DNA of 11,790 nt from Massilia sp. UBA2604 (lineage in GTDB: Bacteria; Pseudomonadota; Gammaproteobacteria; Burkholderiales; Burkholderiaceae_D). Below, one piece after another: positions 6,514-11,790 of the stretch. The stretch spans positions 1 through 11,790 of the forward strand of contig DDKG01000332.1 in the NCBI GenBank assembly GCA_002339265.1, written 5' to 3'. The notes beneath the pieces were generated by a model. The model ran no database searches and was not told the DNA's origin. It saw only the letters and a program-made list of their open reading frames with translations. The position numbers and the translations under genes are program-made. Numbering within the stretch: the stretch's first letter is position 1; every line of letters begins with the position of its first letter.

Positions 6514-6540
6514 TTGGCAAAGGCGCAACAGTGCTAAGCT
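6514..6540 (+). promoter_or_regulatory. Candidate promoter of the GST-exonuclease-receiver operon
   Basis: TTGGCA (6514-6519) is a good -35. TGCTAAGCT (6532-6540) fits an extended -10 (TGn plus TAAGCT). The spacer is 15 bases, shorter than ideal but tolerable with an extended -10. Start of transcription would fall near 6547, about 20 bases before the GST start codon. Confidence 0.4.
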
Positions 6541-6568
6541 AACGCCCAATATCACTACCGAAGCCGCC

Positions 6569-7243
6569 ATGATCGTCGTCCACCACCTGAACAACTCGCG
6601 CTCGCAGCGCATCCTGTGGCTGCTGGAAGAGCTGGGCCTGGAGTACGAGATCAAGCGCTACCAGCGCGACCCGAAGACCATGCTGGCCCCGCCCGAGCTG
6701 AAGGCGGTGCACCCGCTGGGCAAGTCGCCGGTGATTTCCGACGGCGACCTGGTCGTGGCCGAGTCGGGCGCCATCGTCGAGTACCTGGTCGAACGCCATG
6801 GCGAAGGCCGCCTGCGGCCTGCGGCCGGCACCCCGGCGCGCCTGCGCTATACCCACTTCCTGCACTACGCCGAAGGGTCGGCGATGCCGCCGCTGCTGCT
6901 CAAGCTGGTGTTCGACAAGGTCGAGAACAGCCCGATGCCGTTTTTTGTGAAGCCGATCGCGCGCGGCATCGCGCAAAAGGTCAAGGGCGGCTTCGTGCTG
7001 CCGCAGATCGCGCTGCACCTGGGCTACCTGGAAGCGGAACTGGGCAAGCATCCCTGGTTCACCGGCGAAGAGTTCACGGCGGTCGACATCCAACTCAGCT
7101 TTCCGCTGGAGGCGGCCGCCTCGCGCGGCGGGCTGGATGCCAAGTATCCGAACCTGTCCGACTTCCTCAAGCGCATCCACGCGCGCCCGGCCTATCAGCG
7201 CGCGCTCGAGCGCGGCGGCAAATACGAGATAGGCAAGGCGTAA
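6569..7243 (+). CDS. Glutathione S-transferase (Gtt1-like)
   Basis: 224-aa cytosolic GST that would conjugate or reduce substrates using glutathione. The N-terminal thioredoxin-like domain (about 1-80) shows HHLNNSRSQRILWLLEELG, then LKAVHPLGKSPVI with the cis-proline, and the glutathione-binding AESGAIVEYL. The helical C-terminal domain follows, with FTAVDIQLSFPL (the conserved Asp of the N-capping box) and HARPAYQRALE. The APPELKAVHPLGKSP block resembles the yeast Gtt1 / bacterial Gtt1-like branch. The first-domain SRS serines are candidates for the catalytic residue. ATG 6569 begins the family sequence exactly, with weak GAAG upstream; the long open frame before it is not coding. It is first of three tightly spaced genes, with the exonuclease 14 bases later. 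The substrate is unknown. Confidence 0.92.
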   Translation: MIVVHHLNNSRSQRILWLLEELGLEYEIKRYQRDPKTMLAPPELKAVHPLGKSPVISDGDLVVAESGAIVEYLVERHGEGRLRPAAGTPARLRYTHFLHYAEGSAMPPLLLKLVFDKVENSPMPFFVKPIARGIAQKVKGGFVLPQIALHLGYLEAELGKHPWFTGEEFTAVDIQLSFPLEAAASRGGLDAKYPNLSDFLKRIHARPAYQRALERGGKYEIGKA

Positions 7244-7257
7244 GAGGAACCAATAGC

Positions 7258-8034
7258 ATGGCCAAGCTGCTCGCCATCGACGGCCTGAACATCGTGCGCC
7301 GGGTGTACGAGGCCAGTCCCGAACCGGATTCGGACCTCAAGGCCAATATCGCCTTGCGCCATGCCTTCTCGTCGTTTCGCAACGTGCTCGAGACGCATGC
7401 GCCGACCCATGTGCTGGCGGCCTTCGACCACGGCGGCGATAACTGGCGCCACGCCCTGTATCCGCGCTACCGCGAGGGCCGGGCGGCGATGCCCTCTGAA
7501 CTGCGCGCGGCGCTGCCCGAATTCCACGAGCGCCTGCGCGCAGCCGGCCTGCACGTGGTGTCGATTCCCGAGGTCGAGGCCGACGACGTGATCGCCACCG
7601 GCGTGATGCGCTGGCTGTCGGAAGGACGCGGGGAAGCCATCGTCGCCACCACCGACAAGGACCTGCATCCGCTGATCGCGCACGGCGCGCTGGTGTGGGA
7701 CCATTTCAAGAACGAATGGCATGACGACGCCTGGGTGCGCCAGCGCTTCGGCGTCGCGCCCGAGCAGCTGCACGACCTGCTGGCGCTGATGGGCGACCCG
7801 ACCGACGGCGTGCCCGGCGTGTCCAAGGTGGGCATGAAGACGGCCGCGCGCCTGCTCAATGCCTACGGCAGCCTGGACGCCGTCATCGCCGGGGCCGGCA
7901 TCCTCAAGACGCCGCTGGGCGAAAGGCTGCGCGCCGAGCGTGAGATACTCGAGATCTCGCGCTGCCTGGTGTCGCTCAAGCTCGACGTGCGCCTGGGCGT
8001 GACCTGGAATATGCTGGCCTATGACTCTCACTAA
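7258..8034 (+). CDS. 5'-3' exonuclease / flap endonuclease (Xni- or Pol I N-domain-like)
   Basis: 258-aa nuclease of the FEN superfamily, acting on DNA flaps or 5' ends in repair or replication. The metal-binding acids are all visible: Asp8 (LAIDGLN), Asp57 (AAFDHGG), Glu107-Asp109-Asp110 (EVEADD), Asp133 and Asp135 (TTDKDL), Asp180 and Asp183 (GDPTDGVPG). The H3TH DNA-binding loop GVPGVSKVGMKTAARLL follows. E. coli Xni (ExoIX) has a similar length and N terminus but lacks the last two acids, which this protein keeps, so it is more like the Pol I 5' nuclease domain as a stand-alone protein. GAGGAA (7244-7249) lies 8 bases before the ATG and fixes the start. It is in an operon with GST and the receiver gene. 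Confidence 0.9.
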   Translation: MAKLLAIDGLNIVRRVYEASPEPDSDLKANIALRHAFSSFRNVLETHAPTHVLAAFDHGGDNWRHALYPRYREGRAAMPSELRAALPEFHERLRAAGLHVVSIPEVEADDVIATGVMRWLSEGRGEAIVATTDKDLHPLIAHGALVWDHFKNEWHDDAWVRQRFGVAPEQLHDLLALMGDPTDGVPGVSKVGMKTAARLLNAYGSLDAVIAGAGILKTPLGERLRAEREILEISRCLVSLKLDVRLGVTWNMLAYDSH

Positions 8035-8049
8035 ACGGAAAGCGACGCA

Positions 8050-8445
8050 ATGCTGAAGGCGGTAATCGTGGATGGAAACGCGGTCTCGCGTTCGATGCTG
8101 GGCACCGTGCTGGCCGACGGCAGCTACGAGGTGGTGGGCGCGACCCACACCAGCGCGCTCGGCTACGGCCTGGCGATCAAGCACCGCCCGCACGTGTTCT
8201 GCATCGCGCGCGAGCAGGTCGAGGACGGCAACAACGTGGTCGAACAGCTGCGCGCCGAGCTGCCCAAGACGCTGATCTTCCTGGTCTCGGGCACGCTCGA
8301 TGCGCAAGCGGTGCAGTCGGCGGCGGCGCGCGGCGTGCACGGCTTCATCGTCAAGCCGTTCAAGGCCGACACCGTGCTCAAGACCATCCGCAATACCGTG
8401 ATCGCCTTCGTCAAGAAGCAGCAGGCGGCGGCCAAGCCGGAGTGA
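8050..8445 (+). CDS. Stand-alone receiver-domain protein lacking the phospho-acceptor Asp
   Basis: 131-aa protein that is a single CheY-like receiver without an output domain. Beta1 reads AVIVDGNAVSR, where the usual double-acid pocket is reduced to Asp8-Gly9. After RPHVFCI the phospho-acceptor position is Ala53 rather than Asp. The signalling Ser80 (FLVSGT) and the conserved Lys102 (FIVKPF) remain, and the C terminus ends in a basic, alanine-rich tail. It therefore keeps the receiver fold and part of the switch but cannot be phosphorylated in the standard way. It may act as a constitutive protein-binding module or respond to a ligand. GGAAAG precedes ATG 8050, and the gene starts 15 bases after the exonuclease stop, so they are probably co-transcribed. 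It ends 6 bases from the convergent HTH-GAF gene. Confidence 0.85.
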   Translation: MLKAVIVDGNAVSRSMLGTVLADGSYEVVGATHTSALGYGLAIKHRPHVFCIAREQVEDGNNVVEQLRAELPKTLIFLVSGTLDAQAVQSAAARGVHGFIVKPFKADTVLKTIRNTVIAFVKKQQAAAKPE

Positions 8446-8451
8446 AGCCCG

Positions 8452-9183
8452 CTAGCCGCGGCGCCTGACCTCGTCGGACGCGATCGCCGCCAGTTCGCGC
8501 AGCGCGCGCAGTTCGCGTTCGCGCAGGCGGCGCGGCTCGCTGTCGAGCACGCACAACGAACCGAGCGCCAGCCCATCCGCGGCAAGCACCGGATAGCCCG
8601 CATAGAAGCGGATGTGCGGCGCGCCGGTCACCAGCGGATTGCCGGCGAAGCGCGGATCGGCGCCGGCATCTTCCACCACGAATGCGCCGTCCTGCATGAT
8701 GGTGTGGCTGCAGAAAGCTACCTCGCGCGGGGTCTCGCGCCGGTCCACGCCGACGCGCGACTTGAACCACTGGCGCCGGCCGGACAGCAGCGTGAACAGG
8801 GCCATCGGGCACTCGGTCACTTGGCTGGCCAGCCAGGTCACGCGGTCGAACACTTCTTCCTCGGGCGAATCCATCAGCCTGGTCGCGGCCAGCGCCGCCA
8901 GGCGCGGGGCTTCGTTGGCCGGCACCGGATGGGCTGGATCGGGAGTGGGCAGGAATTCGCCGCTTGGCGCATTGGCGTGGGCCGTGGACAGCACCTGCCC
9001 CTGCTGCTGCTGCAGCTGCAGCACGGCGCTGCGGCGCACCCGGCGATGGCCGCCCGGGGTCTTCCAGGTCGGCAACGCGCCACCCTCCATCCAGGCCTGG
9101 GCGGTGCTTACCGCCACGCCCAGCATCTGCGCCGCTTCGCGCGTGGTAAGGATCGGATCGTCGTTCTCGGCTCTTGTCGTCAT
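8452..9183 (-). CDS. Excisionase/MerR-type HTH plus GAF domain protein
   Basis: 243-aa two-domain regulator. Residues 12-60 are a small winged helix of the excisionase/BldC kind: LTTREAAQMLGV, then TAQAWMEGGALP and the wing TPGGHRRVRRSAV. A Gln-rich linker (LQLQQQQGQ, encoded by a short CTG/CAG run near 9001-9021) and a Pro/Ala stretch lead to a GAF domain (about 90-240). Its blocks include FDRVTWLASQ, RRQWFKSRVGV, AFCSHTI and HIRFYAGYPVL. Such GAF domains bind small ligands or sense redox, so this should be a DNA-binding or membrane-free signalling regulator. The ligand is unknown. ATG 9183 has only weak AAGA upstream. It is divergent from the GAF-EAL gene, whose GAF domain is related, and they share a 176-base control region. 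Confidence 0.86.
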   Translation of the reverse strand: MTTRAENDDPILTTREAAQMLGVAVSTAQAWMEGGALPTWKTPGGHRRVRRSAVLQLQQQQGQVLSTAHANAPSGEFLPTPDPAHPVPANEAPRLAALAATRLMDSPEEEVFDRVTWLASQVTECPMALFTLLSGRRQWFKSRVGVDRRETPREVAFCSHTIMQDGAFVVEDAGADPRFAGNPLVTGAPHIRFYAGYPVLAADGLALGSLCVLDSEPRRLRERELRALRELAAIASDEVRRRG

Positions 9184-9210
9184 GGTCTTGCGGTGCGCGT
9201 CAATATGCTG

Positions 9211-9239
9211 ATTTTACACTAAGCAACAAAAAATGACGA
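9211..9239 (-). promoter_or_regulatory. Candidate sigma-70 promoter of the HTH-GAF gene
   Basis: On the minus strand TCGTCA (9234-9239) and TAAAAT (9211-9216, 5 of 6 to consensus) are 17 bases apart, about 30 bases before the start codon. The -35 coincides with one of the TGACGA repeats of this control region. Confidence 0.45.
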
Positions 9240-9265
9240 ATGTGACGATAGAATTCGTGATATTG

Positions 9266-9294
9266 TTGACTTAAGGAATGATTTTCGCAATACT
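9266..9294 (+). promoter_or_regulatory. Candidate sigma-70 promoter of the GAF-EAL gene
   Basis: TTGACT (9266-9271, 5 of 6) and AATACT (9289-9294, 4 of 6) are separated by exactly 17 bases, in AT-rich DNA. Transcription would start near 9301, leaving a leader of about 60 bases to the ATG at 9360. Confidence 0.5.
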
Positions 9295-9359
9295 GCATTT
9301 GATTTCGTCAATTTCGGCACTTTTTTTAGCGCGTGAGCGCCCACTTTGAGCAGCTCTCC

Positions 9360-11138
9360 ATGAATTCACCCACCGATCCCGCGCTATTGACCATACCGCC
9401 GTACGAGGCCGCGCGCCTCGACGCCTTGCGCCGCCTGGAATTGCTGGATACCCCGCCCAGCGAAGCGTTCGACCGCATCACGCGCATGGCTGCCCAGCTC
9501 TTCAATCTGCCGATCGCCGCGGTATCGCTGACCGACAGCGACCGCCAGTGGTTCAAGTCGAAATACGGGATCAGCCACGACACCATCCCGCGCCAGCTCG
9601 CGCCGTGCGCGATGGTGGCGGCTACCTCCGGGCTGCTGGTCGTGCCCGACCTGCTCGAGGACGTCCACTTCCGCGACAGCGGCCTGGCCGCGGACGGCAT
9701 CCGTTTCTATGCCGGCGCGCCGCTCACCACCAGCGAGGGCCACTGCCTGGGCGCGATGTGCGTGCTCGGCCTCGAACCGCGCCAGGTGACCGACGACGAG
9801 GGCCAGGCGCTGAAGGACCTGGCGACCATGGTCATGGCGCAGATCGAGCTGCAGCATGCGCTGGGACGGATTGACCCGGTCAGCGGCCTGGCCAACCGCA
9901 ACCAGTTCATCGTCGACTTCAATGACATGGAACTGGCCGAGCCGGCCGGCGACATGCGCCTGGCGGCCCTGGTCAGCCTGGCCAGCCCGCAAGAGCTGAG
10001 CGACGCCCAGCGCGTGATGGGGGGCGGCTACCTGGACGAGATGGTGCGCGACGTGGTGCCGCAGCTGCGCCTGGCCGGCTCCGGCAAGATCTATCACGTC
10101 GGCAGCACCCAGTTCGCCTTCTTCGCGCCGCGTGGCGTCAGGCTCGAGACCTTCCGCACCCAGATGCAGTCGTGGCTCGATGCGCGCGCCAGCCACGGCC
10201 ACGCGCGCTTCATCACGACCGTCACGGTCGGCATCGCGCCGTACACGATCGGCCAGACCGAGGGCCTGGACCTGCTGCGCAACATGCACAGCGCGGCGCA
10301 CGACGGCCTGGCGGCCGAGCGCTGCGTGCGCGTGTTCTCATCCGAGCACGACGCGATCCTGCAGCGCCGCTTCTGGCTGGTGAACGCCTTCGGCGCCGCG
10401 CTCGAGAGCCGCAACCAGTTGCACCTGGTGTACCAGCCCAAGATCGGCCTGCGTGACGGCGCCTGCGCCAGCGTCGAGGCGCTGCTGCGCTGGAGCCATC
10501 CCGAGGAGGGCGCCATCTCGCCGGGCGAATTCATCCCGGTAATCGAAGGCACCTCGCTGGCGCGCGCCACCACCGAATGGGTGCTGGCCGCCGCGATGCG
10601 CCAGATGGCCGCATGGCGCCACGACGGCGTCACCTTGCAGGTGGCGGTGAACGTATCGGCAGTGAATCTCGAAGAGCCGGACTTCTGCGACCGGGTATTG
10701 AAGCTGCTGGTGCGCCACGGCCTGCCGGCCTCAAACCTGGCGATCGAACTCACCGAGAGTGCGCTGATGCGCAACCCGAAGATGGCGCAGGCCACGCTGG
10801 AGCGTCTGGCGCGCGCCGGGGTGCAGCTGGCGATCGACGATTTCGGCACCGGCTACAGTAGCCTGTCGTACCTGCAAAGCCTGCCGGCGAACGTGGTCAA
10901 GATCGACCAGAGCTTCATGCGCAACCTGGCGTGCGACGAACGCCGGCGCGCGCTGGTGGGGACGATGATCAAGCTGTCGCACGACCTGGGCCACAAGGTG
11001 GTGGCCGAAGGCGTGGAGACGGTGGAAGTGGAAGACTTCTTGCGCGCGGCGGGCTGCGACGAAGTGCAGGGCTACCTGCACGCGCGCCCGCTGGCGCCGA
11101 ACGCGCTGGCCGAATGGCTGGCCGCGCGCGCCCGCTGA
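9360..11138 (+). CDS. GAF - degenerate GGDEF - EAL protein, probable c-di-GMP phosphodiesterase
   Basis: 592-aa cytoplasmic signalling protein without membrane segments. GAF domain, about 18-165 (FDRITRMAAQ, RQWFKSKYGI, IRFYAGAPL). GGDEF-like domain, about 172-325: it starts with the usual DPVSGLANRNQF, but the active-site GGDEF is GSTQF (248-252), so cyclase activity is very unlikely. EAL domain, about 340-585: YQPKI, Glu373 in the EAL motif (VEALLRW), NVS, ELTES, Asp493-Asp494 (DDFGTGYSS), Lys514 (VVKIDQSF), Glu550 (AEGVET) and a late QGY are all present, as needed for hydrolysis of c-di-GMP to pGpG. The start is uncertain: ATG 9360 is preferred, GTG 9333 would add nine residues, and neither has a clear ribosome site. 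It converges on mnmA with a 4-base gap. Confidence 0.92.
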   Translation: MNSPTDPALLTIPPYEAARLDALRRLELLDTPPSEAFDRITRMAAQLFNLPIAAVSLTDSDRQWFKSKYGISHDTIPRQLAPCAMVAATSGLLVVPDLLEDVHFRDSGLAADGIRFYAGAPLTTSEGHCLGAMCVLGLEPRQVTDDEGQALKDLATMVMAQIELQHALGRIDPVSGLANRNQFIVDFNDMELAEPAGDMRLAALVSLASPQELSDAQRVMGGGYLDEMVRDVVPQLRLAGSGKIYHVGSTQFAFFAPRGVRLETFRTQMQSWLDARASHGHARFITTVTVGIAPYTIGQTEGLDLLRNMHSAAHDGLAAERCVRVFSSEHDAILQRRFWLVNAFGAALESRNQLHLVYQPKIGLRDGACASVEALLRWSHPEEGAISPGEFIPVIEGTSLARATTEWVLAAAMRQMAAWRHDGVTLQVAVNVSAVNLEEPDFCDRVLKLLVRHGLPASNLAIELTESALMRNPKMAQATLERLARAGVQLAIDDFGTGYSSLSYLQSLPANVVKIDQSFMRNLACDERRRALVGTMIKLSHDLGHKVVAEGVETVEVEDFLRAAGCDEVQGYLHARPLAPNALAEWLAARAR

Positions 11139-11142
11139 GAAA

Positions 11143-11790
11143 TCAGGCGGGACCCGAGCGGGCGTCGATGATACCGCCGCCCAGGCAGACGTCGCCGTCG
11201 TACAGCACGGCCGACTGGCCGGGCGTCACCGCCCATTGCGGCTCGCTGAAATCGAGGGCGAACCTGCTGTCGCCTTCGGCCAGCACGCGGCAAGCCACGT
11301 CGGCCTGGCGATAGCGGGTCTTGGCCGACAGCGCGCGCGGATCCGGCGCTTCGCCCGCGATCCAGCTGGCCTGGCCGGCTTCCAGGCGGTTCGACAGCAG
11401 CCATGGGTGGTCGTGGCCCTGCACGATATACAGCTCGTTCTTTTCGATGTCCTTGCGCGCCACGAACCACGGTTCGCTGGTGCCGTCCGCGTTCTTGCGC
11501 GACTTGAGGCCGCCGATGCCGATGCCCTTGCGCTGGCCCAGCGTGTAGAACGACAGGCCGACGTGTTCGCCGACCTTCGTGCCGTCGTCGAGCCTGATCG
11601 GGCCCGGCTTGTAGGACAGGTAGCGGTTCAGGAAATCGCGGAACGGACGCTCGCCGATGAAGCAGATGCCGGTCGAATCCTTCTTGGCGGCGTTCGGCAA
11701 TTTCAGCTTTTCGGCGATCTTGCGCACTTCGGTCTTGGGGATTTCGCCCAGCGGGAACAGCGACTTCGAGAGCTGCGCCTGGTTCAGGCG
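11143..11790 (-). CDS. mnmA: tRNA-specific 2-thiouridylase MnmA, 5' end cut by window
   Basis: The 215 C-terminal residues of MnmA are visible; the start lies beyond the window edge. The enzyme uses ATP to adenylate U34 of tRNA-Lys, -Glu and -Gln and inserts sulfur to give s2U34. Seen here: [14 protein letters not shown] with [10 protein letters not shown], the [11 protein letters not shown] block with the catalytic cysteine (codon 11662-11664), FLNRYL, then the central and C-terminal beta-barrel domains with [21 protein letters not shown], and the end [21 protein letters not shown]. The frame stays open to base 11790, and a GTG at 11727 that could be mistaken for a start encodes a conserved internal valine. 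It is convergent with the GAF-EAL gene and has no visible terminator. Confidence 0.96.
   Translation of the reverse strand, partial: RLNQAQLSKSLFPLGEIPKTEVRKIAEKLKLPNAAKKDSTGICFIGERPFRDFLNRYLSYKPGPIRLDDGTKVGEHVGLSFYTLGQRKGIGIGGLKSRKNADGTSEPWFVARKDIEKNELYIVQGHDHPWLLSNRLEAGQASWIAGEAPDPRALSAKTRYRQADVACRVLAEGDSRFALDFSEPQWAVTPGQSAVLYDGDVCLGGGIIDARSGPA

Noticed and set aside
9001..9021. CTG/CAG triplet run as a phase-variable repeat
   Set aside because: Only about four clean CTG units, in frame, encoding a Gln-rich linker; a change of one unit would keep the frame.
1..11790. CRISPR array, tRNA, rRNA, transposase or toxin-antitoxin pair
   Set aside because: No spaced direct repeats, no cloverleaf or rRNA motif, no transposase domain, and the one unknown small gene has no partner gene beside it.

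Overview
The window reads as chromosomal DNA of a high-GC betaproteobacterium. The protein styles (beta-type bacterioferritin, MnmA, a FeoA/FeoB/Cys-rich small-protein operon, many GAF and EAL signalling genes) and a dispersed GTTCCCGC..GCGGGAAC hairpin point most to Oxalobacteraceae of the Massilia/Telluria group. That placement is an inference from recall, not from a search. Most of the window is ordinary GC-rich, densely packed coding sequence. A stretch at about 1450-2350 is visibly poorer in GC.

Layout. (1) 1-872: 3' part of a PfkB-family sugar kinase (+), then a REP-like hairpin. (2) 972-5548: an iron block. It holds bacterioferritin bfr (-), a low-GC insert with an unrecognised 138-aa gene (-), a broken response-regulator relic (-), bacterioferritin-associated ferredoxin bfd (-) with a clear terminator, and the divergent feoA-feoB-small Cys-rich membrane protein operon (+). 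Two inverted Fur-box-like sites lie between bfd and feoA. (3) 5565-6437: a DUF72/YecE-family protein (-), convergent with the feo operon. (4) 6569-8445: a probable three-gene operon (+) of a glutathione S-transferase, a 5'-3' exonuclease of the Xni/Pol I N-domain type, and a stand-alone receiver protein that lacks its phospho-acceptor aspartate. (5) 8452-11138: a divergent pair sharing related GAF domains, one a GGHRR-type helix-turn-helix/GAF protein (-), the other a GAF / degenerate GGDEF / intact EAL protein (+), probably a cyclic-di-GMP phosphodiesterase. (6) 11143-11790: 3' part of mnmA, tRNA 2-thiouridylase (-).

How the genes work together. Feo imports ferrous iron, Bfr stores it and Bfd reduces Bfr to release it. 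The Fur-like sites between bfd and feoA would let iron starvation switch on import and mobilisation together. The second half is signalling and housekeeping: a GAF-regulated c-di-GMP module next to a possible DNA-binding partner, and a pseudo-receiver that cannot work by standard Asp phosphorylation.

I found no CRISPR array, tRNA, rRNA, intact insertion sequence or recognisable new defence system. The best leads are the pseudo-receiver, the divergent GAF pair, the low-GC insert between bfr and bfd with its receiver relic, and the Thr at the usual Glu127 ferroxidase position of Bfr.
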